This document shows positions 1 through 5,865 of a DNA stretch of 7,696 nt, piece after piece. Both the position numbers and the translations under genes were made by a program. The stretch comes from Victivallaceae bacterium. Lineage in GTDB: Bacteria > Verrucomicrobiota > Lentisphaeria > Victivallales > Victivallaceae. Location of the stretch: assembly GCA_028698975.1 (NCBI GenBank), contig JAQVVK010000104.1:1-7696 (forward strand), read 5' to 3'. Position 1 is the first letter of the stretch. The number at the start of each line of letters is the position of its first letter. The notes beneath the pieces were generated by a model. It did not search any database. It saw nothing but the letters and a program-made list of their open reading frames with translations, and was not told where the DNA came from.

Positions 1-1
1 G

Positions 2-124
2 ATGGCCGCCGAATACGAAGGCCGCGAAAAAACCGCCGAGGAAATCTCGCAACTGTTTTATCATCTTCAGGTAATGATGATCGCCAATGATCTCGAACTT
101 GAAGACGTCTATAAATACCTGTAA
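2..124 (+). CDS. hisE: Phosphoribosyl-ATP pyrophosphatase HisE, C-terminal part (5' end outside window)
   Basis: HisE hydrolyses phosphoribosyl-ATP to phosphoribosyl-AMP and pyrophosphate, the second step of histidine synthesis, in the cytoplasm. Only the last 40 codons are visible. They carry the family's C-terminal signature: a helix reading EEISQLFYHLQVMM followed by LELEDVYKYL and the stop. The visible Met at base 2 is probably internal, because the metal-binding acidic helices that precede this stretch in every HisE must lie upstream. The position often occupied by Asp (E-x-x-D-L-x-YH) is Gln here (ISQLFYH). I recall a similar ISQLLY form in mycobacterial HisE, so this looks like a subfamily trait rather than a defect. 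It lies 17 bases before hisG, the enzyme of the preceding step, which strongly supports the call. Whether it is fused upstream to HisI cannot be seen. Confidence 0.85.
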   Translation: MAAEYEGREKTAEEISQLFYHLQVMMIANDLELEDVYKYL

Positions 125-141
125 ACGAAACGGATAAAAAT

Positions 142-990
142 ATGCTTCAACTGGCGATACCCAACAAGGGCGCGCTTTCGGAAGATTCGGTAAGGCTGCT
201 TCAGGGCGCGGGATACCGCTGCACCCGTTACGGTCGCGAACTTATGGTCAGCGACCGCGAAAACGGCATCGATTTTGTCTTTTTGCGCCCGCGCGATATT
301 GCGCTGTATGTCGGCAACGGTGTGATCGATCTTGGCATCACCGGCCGCGATCTTGAAATTGACAGCCGCGCCGATGTGACCGAATTGATGGAGCTGGGCT
401 TCGGCAAATCGCGCTTCTGCTTTGCGGTGCCGCGCGATTCCGGGCTGACCGTCGAAAAACTCGGCGGATTGCGTATCGCAACCTCCTATCCCGAACTTCT
501 CAAAAAGAATCTTGCCGAGCGTGGTCTTGATTGCCGGGTGGTGCGCCTCGACGGCGCCGTGGAAATATCGATCCGCCTCGGCGTTGCCGACGCGATCGCC
601 GATGTGGTCGAATCCGGTGCCACCCTGCGCGAAGCCGGGCTTGCCATTATCGGCGAACCCATGCTTGCGTCGCAGGCCGTGCTGATCGGGCGCAACCCGG
701 AGCAGATCGCCGACCCCACCGTCAAGCGGTTGATCGCCCGGCTGCGCGGCGTACTGGTCGCCGGAGCTTATGCTATGATCGAATACGATATTCCCCGCTC
801 CGCGCTGGAAGCCGGGTGCCGGATTACTCCGGGCATCGAGGCTCCCACGGTTTCGCCGTTGGCCAACCCCGAGTGGGTGGCGGTCAAAGCGATGGTGTTG
901 AGAAAAGAGTGCAACCGTATCATGGACGAACTTTACGACATTGGCGCACGCGGCATCATCACCAGCGATATTGCCGCCTGCCGCCTGTAA
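142..990 (+). CDS. hisG: ATP phosphoribosyltransferase, long form (HisG)
   Basis: HisG condenses ATP with PRPP to give phosphoribosyl-ATP, the committed step of histidine synthesis, in the cytoplasm. The 282 residues fit the long, self-regulated form (about 280-300 aa) rather than the short form (about 210 aa) that needs HisZ. Residues 1-200 form the catalytic half: an opening LAIPNKGALSED, a GVIDLGITGRD segment (60-70) and the PRPP-binding signature around DVVESGATL (154-162), preceded by EISIRLGVADAIA. Residues from about 205 to 282 form the ACT-like C-terminal domain that binds histidine in long-form enzymes, including GIEAPTVSPL and a closing GARGIITSDIAACRL. Feedback inhibition by histidine is therefore expected from family knowledge. 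No strong ribosome-binding site is visible; the best is CGGA at 131-134. The start is fixed by the typical N-terminus and the stop of hisE just upstream. A long antisense frame opposite this gene is a shadow. Confidence 0.96.
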   Translation: MLQLAIPNKGALSEDSVRLLQGAGYRCTRYGRELMVSDRENGIDFVFLRPRDIALYVGNGVIDLGITGRDLEIDSRADVTELMELGFGKSRFCFAVPRDSGLTVEKLGGLRIATSYPELLKKNLAERGLDCRVVRLDGAVEISIRLGVADAIADVVESGATLREAGLAIIGEPMLASQAVLIGRNPEQIADPTVKRLIARLRGVLVAGAYAMIEYDIPRSALEAGCRITPGIEAPTVSPLANPEWVAVKAMVLRKECNRIMDELYDIGARGIITSDIAACRL

Positions 991-1003
991 AAACGGAGCT
1001 GTA

Positions 1004-1981
1004 ATGAATAAGAGAATCATCGAACGCGCTCAGGAGGTCTTCGACATCGAAATCGATGCTCTGCAGACCTTGCGCGGCAATCTCGGCGACGGTTTTGAGA
1101 AAATGGTCGCGCGTTGCAAAGAGACCGTGCAGTCCGGCGGCAAGCTGGTCTTTACCGGCGTCGGCAAGAGCGGCTATATCGGCAAAAAGATTGCCGCTAC
1201 CCTCTCCAGCGTCGGATCGCCGTCGGTTTTTATGCACCCGGTCGAAGCCCGGCACGGCGATCTTGGCATAATTCAGAAACACGACCTCTTGATCGCGCTG
1301 TCATACAGCGGCGAGACCGAGGAGCTTCTGGTGGTGCTCACCCCGGCCAAACGCTTGGGCATTGAGCTGGTCGCCATAACCGCTTCGGCGGAGTCAACGC
1401 TCGGCAAGATGAGCGATCTTGTGGTCGAAATGCCGGTGCCGCGCGAGGCGTGCCCGTTTAACCTCGCACCCACCGCCACCACAACCGCGCTGCTGGTGCT
1501 GGGTGATGCCCTGGCCATGGTTTTGCTCGATTGCCTCGGCTTTACCAAGAACGATTACGGCCGGCTTCACCCCGGCGGCGCGATCGGCCGCATGGTCACC
1601 ATGCGCGCCACCGATATTATGCGCGACGTTGAGCACTCGGCTCTGGTCAAGACGACCGATCAGGTGCGCGAGGGGTTGTTCCGTATGAGCCATGCCCGCT
1701 GCGGTTCGGCTATTGTGGTCGATGACGACCGCCGTCTGCTCGGTATCTTCACCGACGGCGACTTCCGCCGCTGGGCGGCAAAAGATATGACGGTACTTGA
1801 ACGCACCATGGGCGAAGTCATGACAGCCAATCCGGTTTCGATTTCTTCCGGGTCCTTGGCGGTCGAAGTCATGAAACTGCTTGAGAAGAAACATATTGAC
1901 GACGTGGTGGTTACCGATGACGACGGCCGGGTGGCCGGTTTCATCGATGTGCAGGATTTGCCCGGCCTCAAGCTCATGTAA
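1004..1981 (+). CDS. kdsD: D-arabinose 5-phosphate isomerase, KdsD/KpsF/GutQ family (SIS + two CBS domains)
   Basis: The enzyme interconverts D-ribulose 5-phosphate and D-arabinose 5-phosphate, the first step toward Kdo, the sugar linking lipid A to the LPS core. The 325 residues match the family length. A SIS sugar-isomerase domain spans about 35-175, with TGVGKSGYIGKK (51-62), EARHGDLG (81-88), SYSGETEE (100-107), and the signature LHPGGAIGR (188-196). Lys55, Glu107, Glu148 and His189 align at a constant offset of four with the catalytic residues I recall for E. coli KdsD (Lys59, Glu111, Glu152, His193), so the site looks intact. Two CBS domains follow (about 203-260 and 270-325), the first with GIFTDGDFRR. 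The chosen ATG has GGAG (995-998) five bases upstream and sits 13 bases after hisG; an in-frame ATG at 941 inside hisG is rejected. KdsD, GutQ and KpsF paralogues cannot be separated by sequence alone, but the LPS-related genes downstream favour the Kdo role. Confidence 0.94.
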   Translation: MNKRIIERAQEVFDIEIDALQTLRGNLGDGFEKMVARCKETVQSGGKLVFTGVGKSGYIGKKIAATLSSVGSPSVFMHPVEARHGDLGIIQKHDLLIALSYSGETEELLVVLTPAKRLGIELVAITASAESTLGKMSDLVVEMPVPREACPFNLAPTATTTALLVLGDALAMVLLDCLGFTKNDYGRLHPGGAIGRMVTMRATDIMRDVEHSALVKTTDQVREGLFRMSHARCGSAIVVDDDRRLLGIFTDGDFRRWAAKDMTVLERTMGEVMTANPVSISSGSLAVEVMKLLEKKHIDDVVVTDDDGRVAGFIDVQDLPGLKLM

Positions 1982-1984
1982 GGA
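1979..1984 (+). promoter_or_regulatory. Ribosome-binding site overlapping the kdsD stop
   Basis: The bases TAAGGA contain the kdsD stop codon and an AAGGA Shine-Dalgarno core, nine bases before ATG 1994 and six before TTG 1991. Sharing the stop with the ribosome-binding site suggests translational coupling of the TPR protein to KdsD. The site does not by itself decide between the adjacent TTG and ATG starts. Confidence 0.6.
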
Positions 1985-1993
1985 CATTGATTG

Positions 1994-3082
1994 ATGCGAT
2001 ATGCCAACCTTGGTTTGATTGTCGCCGCGCTGGTCGCGGCATTGCCGTTTGGCCTGCATGGAGGCGACTCCGAAGCTCAGCGGCTTTATTCCGAGGGGTA
2101 TGCCGCATACAACAAGGGTGATTACCGCGACGCAGCCGATGCTTTTGACAAGGCCGGCATTGAAGCGGATTCACCGGTCATCAAAGCCAATTCGCTAAAA
2201 GCGATCATTGCCGCGTGGCAGATGTGCGAAATGCCTTACAAGGAATTCACCGCCATCGAAACGCTGCTCGAACGCTACCCGGATTATGCCGATTTTGTCA
2301 CTCTGGTCAACCGGGAATACGAGATCGGGGAGCTATTCTATCAGGGCAAGCGCGAACCGGCCTACTGGTCGCTGCGCTGGGTGCCGTGGTTGCACGGCAA
2401 CGATCACAGCGAAGAAATTTTCCGCAAGGCGATCGAACGCGCTCCTTTTGCTCCGCCTGCCGCCCGTGCGCGGTTGCGGCTGGCTCAACTGCTCGACGAC
2501 GCCGGTAAACCGGCGGCGTCAGTGGATGAGTTGCGTGCCTTGGTGCGCGATTATCCTCAGGCTGCCGAGCGGCCATATGCGCTGTTGTCGCTGGCCAACG
2601 GCTTGCTTGAGCTGGCCAAAAAGGGTGACGGTGACGGTCGCTACACCGACGAGGCCGGCGAGGCATTGCGAACTTTTCTGGCGGAATACCCGAAATCATC
2701 GGAAGCCGACTGGGTGCAGCGCAAGCTCTTGACGGTCGATGATCTGCGGGCGGAGCGGCGGCTGGTCATGGCACATTTTTATGAACGTCAGGGTAAGAAC
2801 ATCCCGGCAATGCGTTATTATGCCGAGGTGCTTAAAAATTATCCGAGTTCGGACTCCGCCGCCGAAGCCGAAAAACGTCTGGTCGAACTTGACCGCAGTT
2901 ATGCTCCGGGGGAGAATCTGCCCTCGCTTCAAGACCGGTTGCCGCGATATCTGGCTTACCCGATACCGTCCGAGGCGACCAAACTGCTTATAAACCCGTA
3001 CGACAGCGACCGGCGTTATCTTCAGCCGATTTACGACATAAAAATGGATGAGTCGGCTCAACCCGCGAAGGAGAAAAAATGA
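1994..3082 (+). CDS. Secreted TPR-repeat protein, BamD-like outer-membrane assembly factor
   Basis: A 362-residue protein with a hydrophobic signal (about 6-22, LGLIVAALVAALPFGL) and a helical-repeat body. The first repeat, QRLYSEGYAAYNKGDYRDAADAF split over 29-51, is a textbook TPR/BamD opening. Further repeat-like segments lie at about 82-116, 140-190, 192-233 and 255-300. The last contains AHFYERQGKNIPAMRYY and VLKNYPSS, closely resembling the C-terminal repeats of BamD, which helps the Bam complex insert beta-barrel proteins. It differs from classical BamD in being much longer than the E. coli protein (about 245 aa) and in lacking a lipobox Cys; its only Cys is at 78. A periplasmic or anchored TPR scaffold of another kind (CpoB-like) is possible. 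Its 4-base overlap with the LptE-like gene and position after kdsD support an envelope role. An in-frame TTG at 1991 is an alternative start adding one residue. Confidence 0.72.
   Translation: MRYANLGLIVAALVAALPFGLHGGDSEAQRLYSEGYAAYNKGDYRDAADAFDKAGIEADSPVIKANSLKAIIAAWQMCEMPYKEFTAIETLLERYPDYADFVTLVNREYEIGELFYQGKREPAYWSLRWVPWLHGNDHSEEIFRKAIERAPFAPPAARARLRLAQLLDDAGKPAASVDELRALVRDYPQAAERPYALLSLANGLLELAKKGDGDGRYTDEAGEALRTFLAEYPKSSEADWVQRKLLTVDDLRAERRLVMAHFYERQGKNIPAMRYYAEVLKNYPSSDSAAEAEKRLVELDRSYAPGENLPSLQDRLPRYLAYPIPSEATKLLINPYDSDRRYLQPIYDIKMDESAQPAKEKK
3068..3073 (+). promoter_or_regulatory. Ribosome-binding site for the LptE-like gene
   Basis: AAGGAG, the full core consensus, lies inside the end of the upstream TPR gene. 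It is five bases before ATG 3079 and eight before ATG 3082. Both starts are plausible and differ by one residue; 3079 overlaps the upstream stop as ATGA. Confidence 0.7.
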
Positions 3083-3609
3083 TGAAGCGTGCAATATACG
3101 CTCTTTGGGCCGTATTGTCCATGGCGTTGATAAGCGGTTGCGGTTATCACGTCGGCAGTTTGGCTCACCCCCAGTTAAAGACGGTGGGCGTGGCTCCCGT
3201 GGTCAACAACACCACCGCCTACAACGTGTCGGCTCAAGTGCGCGGTTTGCTTTGCGAGTGTTTCATGACCGACGGGTCGCTGAAGCTGGTCGATGTTTCC
3301 AAGGCCGATTGCATTGTTTACACCAAGGTGACAAACGTCACGTTTGCGCAGGTGTCGTGGGCGAGCCGCAAACGTTACTCCGCCACGGATGAAGACGAAT
3401 ATATGCCGGATCAGTGGCGGGCCGATATTTCTATTGAGTATTCGGTGGTCATGCCGGGGCGGGTTACTCCGCTCAAGAGCGGATCGGTCAAAGGTTCTGC
3501 GGAGTTTGATGCCGGCGGCGATCTGGAAACCGGGCGTATCAACGCCATTCAGCAGGCTGGTTACGAGGCGGCCAAACGGGTGGTGACTGCGTTGACCGAA
3601 GGCTGGTAA
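3079..3609 (+). CDS. lptE: LptE-like LPS-assembly lipoprotein
   Basis: LptE plugs the LptD barrel in the outer membrane and helps insert LPS into the outer leaflet. The 176 residues begin with a lipoprotein signal: basic start, hydrophobic core and lipobox LISGC with the modified Cys at 21, then CGYHVGSL, the opening typical of LptE proteins. The mature part reads KTVGVAPVVNNTTAYNV (34-50), ADCIVYTKVTNVTFAQVSW (76-94), an amphipathic strand IEYSVVMPG (119-127), and a C-terminal helix AIQQAGYEAAKRVVTAL. This order of an N-terminal strand with NNT, alternating strands and a final helix is that of the LptE/RlpB fold. Length is normal for the family. The ATGA overlap with the BamD-like gene suggests coupled translation, and kdsD upstream gives an LPS context. 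The family is weakly conserved, so homology search or structure prediction would be the firm test; another small envelope lipoprotein is the alternative. Confidence 0.78.
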   Translation: MMKRAIYALWAVLSMALISGCGYHVGSLAHPQLKTVGVAPVVNNTTAYNVSAQVRGLLCECFMTDGSLKLVDVSKADCIVYTKVTNVTFAQVSWASRKRYSATDEDEYMPDQWRADISIEYSVVMPGRVTPLKSGSVKGSAEFDAGGDLETGRINAIQQAGYEAAKRVVTALTEGW

Positions 3610-3634
3610 GCAAAACGGGTTCCGGTGTCGAATG

Positions 3635-3649
3635 TTTCCGGCTCGGAAA
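3635..3649. other. Small perfect inverted repeat in the lptE-HIT gap
   Basis: TTTCCG, a GCT loop, then CGGAAA forms a six-pair stem with a three-base loop in the 65-base gap between the LptE-like and HIT genes. It is not followed directly by a T tract (ATACTTTATAT follows), so it is a poor intrinsic terminator. It might be an operator, an mRNA hairpin or chance. Confidence 0.35.
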
Positions 3650-3674
3650 ATACTTTATATGGGGAGGGAAGAAA

Positions 3675-4091
3675 ATGGCCGATTGTATTTTCTGTAAGAT
3701 CGCGCAGGGCGCGATTCCGTCGGTAAAAGTCTACGAAGACGATCTGGTGTATGCGTTTCTTGATATTTCACCGATCAACAAGGGTCATGTACTGGTGATC
3801 CCCAAAGAACACCACGAATCGAGTTCAACGGTGCCGGAAGCGGTGGCCGGCAGATTGTTTCATGTCGGCAGCCGTATCGGTATAGCGTTGAAGCGTAAAT
3901 TTGACTGGGATGGCTTCAATCTCCACTTGGCCGACGGCACGGCGGCGGGGCAGGTGGTCATGCATGTGCATCTTCATGTGGTGCCGCGCGGGGTTGACGA
4001 CCAATTTCACTGGAACTGGCGTCAGCTCAAATATGATGACGGCGAAATGGCGGCCATAGCCGACGGCATCAAAGAAAAATTCGTTTTTTGA
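3675..4091 (+). CDS. HIT-family nucleotide hydrolase (HINT-like)
   Basis: A 138-residue cytoplasmic protein of the histidine-triad superfamily, which hydrolyses or transfers nucleoside monophosphates from dinucleoside polyphosphates or phosphoramidates. It starts with MADCIFCKIAQGAIPS, with the zinc-binding Cys pair at 4 and 7. It continues with VYEDDLVYAFLDISPINKGH (19-38) and VIPKEHHESS, and ends with the triad MHVHLHVVPR: His97, His99 and His101, with His99 expected as the nucleophile. The GQVVMHVHLH block confirms an intact active site. The length suits a bacterial HINT-like protein slightly extended at the C-terminus (FHWNWRQLKYDDGEM). A strong GGGAGG at 3662-3667 precedes the ATG at good spacing. 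The physiological substrate is not predictable. A 65-base upstream gap may separate it from the envelope operon. No partner is evident among its neighbours. Confidence 0.95.
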   Translation: MADCIFCKIAQGAIPSVKVYEDDLVYAFLDISPINKGHVLVIPKEHHESSSTVPEAVAGRLFHVGSRIGIALKRKFDWDGFNLHLADGTAAGQVVMHVHLHVVPRGVDDQFHWNWRQLKYDDGEMAAIADGIKEKFVF

Positions 4092-4096
4092 TTTTT
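4068..4096 (+). terminator. Possible weak intrinsic terminator at the end of the HIT gene
   Basis: ATCAAAGAA (4068-4076) can pair with TTTTTTGAT (4084-4092) through nine pairs including one G-U, around a seven-base loop, and is followed by four more T. The stem covers the stop codon of the HIT gene. It is AT-rich with a single G-C pair, so it would be weak; the shape, not the stability, is what supports it. Confidence 0.3.
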
Positions 4097-4139
4097 AGAT
4101 TTCCGATTGAATAAAGAGACTTCACCGGGGAGTTTTGAC

Positions 4140-4757
4140 ATGTTTTTTGTTAAGTATTTGGTTATTGTCGCGGCATTGATTTGCGCGGCACCGTGTTGTT
4201 TGGCGGATGACATCGTGGACGACTTGGAAAACGAGCTTAACGAAATCGAGCGCAGTTACTGGTCGGCAATGTCACGCCGGCAGGACGACCCGTATTATAT
4301 GGCCATGCGGATTAATCTCAACGAGGCGGAAAACAATGCGCGTCTGATCCAGCAAAAGTTGATGCGGGCCGGTATTTCCAGCAAGGTGGTGGTTAATCCA
4401 TCGGTTTCGCTCATAAAACTGCGCAACATGTTTTGCGACGCCAAACCGTCGCAGATCCGCAAGTATAAGTTTTCGCTGAAACCCACATCGTTCAAGGAGT
4501 ACAGTCGCACCAAACTACGCTCCAAAGAAAAGAAATCAATCCGCGAAGTTGATTACGACGATTATGTGGAGTGGCTTGATGAGGTTACCGCGGTAAATTC
4601 CGGGCGGGTCCGCCGCAGCGACAGCTCGGTAAGCTCCCGGGATGAAAAGGATATGCGCATGCGGTTGGCTGATTTTTGCGAGGAGATGCGTCAGTTGAGA
4701 CTTTTTATAATACAGTTGCGTCAGCGTACTTCAATCAGGTTTGATCAGGATAAATGA
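4140..4757 (+). CDS. Secreted protein of unknown function
   Basis: I do not recognise this 205-residue protein. It starts with a clear signal peptide, MFFVKYLVIVAALICAAPCC, with probable signal peptidase I cleavage after LA at 22; Pro19 before Cys20 makes a lipobox unlikely. The mature chain is highly charged. Residues 24-40 are acidic and helical (DDIVDDLENELNEIERS), and 60-80 form an amphipathic helix. A basic stretch runs about 102-135 (many Lys/Arg), then an acidic YDDYVEWLDEV (139-149), a Ser/Arg-rich linker (154-168), and a C-terminal helix with an LRLFIIQLRQR core. Two mature Cys (99 and 180) could form a disulfide. The ATG has GGGGAG (4127-4132) seven bases upstream; an in-frame TTG at 4107 would place 11 residues before the signal and is rejected. 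It overlaps the next glycosyltransferase by ATGA, so the two are probably co-translated, but this does not define a function. Confidence 0.8.
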   Translation: MFFVKYLVIVAALICAAPCCLADDIVDDLENELNEIERSYWSAMSRRQDDPYYMAMRINLNEAENNARLIQQKLMRAGISSKVVVNPSVSLIKLRNMFCDAKPSQIRKYKFSLKPTSFKEYSRTKLRSKEKKSIREVDYDDYVEWLDEVTAVNSGRVRRSDSSVSSRDEKDMRMRLADFCEEMRQLRLFIIQLRQRTSIRFDQDK

Positions 4758-5791
4758 AGCTGGGCGTATATACCCGTTATGATCGGCTCGGCGCGTCGAG
4801 CCGGCTGCGCTTTTTTAATTGGCGCGAAGCGTTGACCCGTGCCGGTTATGAGCCGGAATACCGGCCGTTTTTTGACCGCGCATATTTGCAGCGGCTCTAT
4901 GGCGGGAATGGTAAGTCCAAAACCGCCTGGTGCAAAGGGCTGGCGCGGCGTTTGAGCGAAATGCGCTCCGCCCCGGAACGCCTTTTGATCGAATACGAAC
5001 TCTTGCCCGGCGTGCCGTGGCCGGTCGAACGCGCCTTTCTGGGGCAGCGGCGTTATGTGGCCGGTTTTGACGACGATGTGCGGGTCAAGTATGAACGTGT
5101 GCCCGGGTTGCGCGCCAAATTCGATCACTTGGCCGCCCATGCGGCCGGCGTGATTGCGGCCAATACGGAATTATACAACTGGCTTAAGCCGCTCAATCCG
5201 GCGACGCTGCTTCTGCCAACGGTCGATGACGCCGCCCGCTATCCGGCCGGAGCGGTCAAGTTTCCGGTTTTTACGGTGGTGTGGGTGGGGACGCCGGTAA
5301 CATACCGTTATCTTCAAAAGTTTGCGCCGGTGTTGCAGCGATTGGCGACCGAGGTGGATTTTGAGTTGCTGGTGGTGGCTTCGACTTCACTGAAGTGCCG
5401 GGCGATACCGGGGGTGCCGATGCGTTTTGCCGAGTGGAGCGAGGCGACATGCGGCAAACTTCTGGCGCGTTCGCATTTGGGTATAATGCCGTTGACCGAT
5501 GACGGGTTTTCCCGCGGAAAATCGGCGTTCAAATTGATTCAGTACATGTTATCCGGGATTCCGGCGGTGGCGTCGCCGGTAGGTGAAAACAAAGTTGTGC
5601 TGCGCGACGGTGAAACCGGCTTTTGGGCCGACACCATCGACGACTGGCGGAGGGCTTTTGCGCGGCTGCGCAACGACGATGCCCTGCGCGAGCGCATGGG
5701 GCGCGCCGCCCGGTGCGCCGGAGAGGAATACACCTATGCGGCGCGCGAAAAAGGCTTCATGGAGTTTCTTCATGGCGTATTAGACGCTTAA
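4754..5791 (+). CDS. GT-B fold glycosyltransferase (group 1/GT4-like)
   Basis: A 345-residue cytoplasmic or membrane-associated enzyme expected to transfer a sugar from an activated donor to a glycan or lipid acceptor. The N-terminal half opens MKLGVYTRYDRLGASSRLRF, where the small-residue turn after the first strand resembles the acceptor-side loop of group 1 enzymes. A segment with GFDDDVR (104-110) and AGVIAANTELYNWL follows. The C-terminal donor-binding half carries VVWVGTPVTYRYLQ (175-188), then GKSAFKLIQYMLSGIPAVASPVGENKVV split over 255-282, and GETGFWA, the standard nucleotide-sugar region. The paired glutamates of the usual E-x7-E motif are not evident; Gly255 and Gln263 occupy the likely places, a variant I recall in proteins with FKxxQYM. 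Donor and acceptor cannot be predicted. Its ribosome-binding site AGGA (4747-4750) lies in the preceding gene, which it overlaps by four bases. LPS, surface polysaccharide or protein glycosylation are possible routes. Confidence 0.88.
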   Translation: MKLGVYTRYDRLGASSRLRFFNWREALTRAGYEPEYRPFFDRAYLQRLYGGNGKSKTAWCKGLARRLSEMRSAPERLLIEYELLPGVPWPVERAFLGQRRYVAGFDDDVRVKYERVPGLRAKFDHLAAHAAGVIAANTELYNWLKPLNPATLLLPTVDDAARYPAGAVKFPVFTVVWVGTPVTYRYLQKFAPVLQRLATEVDFELLVVASTSLKCRAIPGVPMRFAEWSEATCGKLLARSHLGIMPLTDDGFSRGKSAFKLIQYMLSGIPAVASPVGENKVVLRDGETGFWADTIDDWRRAFARLRNDDALRERMGRAARCAGEEYTYAAREKGFMEFLHGVLDA

Positions 5792-5806
5792 AGAACATTT
5801 TTTCAC

Positions 5807-5835
5807 TTGCTTTTGCCGGATTTCTGCATTATATT
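5807..5835 (+). promoter_or_regulatory. Sigma-70-type promoter for the PqiC-like gene-thyX-pdxA unit
   Basis: TTGCTT (5807-5812) and TATATT (5830-5835) are separated by exactly 17 bases, close to the TTGACA/TATAAT consensus. The -35 is preceded by a T-rich stretch. Transcription would start near 5842, giving a leader of about 24 bases with AAGGA at 5855-5859 before ATG 5866. It occupies the 74-base gap after the glycosyltransferase and is the best promoter seen in the window. Confidence 0.7.
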
Positions 5836-5865
5836 GTTGTTGAGGATCAGCGGAAAGGACGCAAA

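Noticed and set aside
941..1003. Upstream in-frame start for kdsD inside hisG
   Set aside because: It would add 21 unlikely residues; ATG 1004 has GGAG at the right distance and gives the normal family N-terminus.
109..1020. A 303-codon open frame on the minus strand opposite hisG
   Set aside because: It is fully antisense to an unmistakable hisG, its translation is low-complexity and His/Gly/Asp-rich without domains, and such long antisense frames are common in GC-rich genes.
1394..2059. A 221-codon minus-strand frame opposite kdsD
   Set aside because: It is a shadow of the kdsD reading frame, with no recognisable motif and no ribosome-binding site noticed.
4088..4115. Possible promoter TTGATT-16-AATAAA before the unknown secreted protein
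   Set aside because: The -10 matches only four of six bases and transcription would begin almost at the ribosome-binding site; the region is simply AT-rich, so I did not list it as a feature.
4107..4139. Upstream TTG start for the unknown secreted protein
   Set aside because: It would put charged residues before the signal peptide, whereas ATG 4140 has GGGGAG seven bases upstream and begins the signal directly.
5774..5806. Hairpin GGCGT-ATTAG-ACGCT and later T run after the glycosyltransferase, as a terminator
   Set aside because: The stem has only four Watson-Crick pairs plus one G-U, and the T run begins about ten bases beyond it, so it does not fit an intrinsic terminator.
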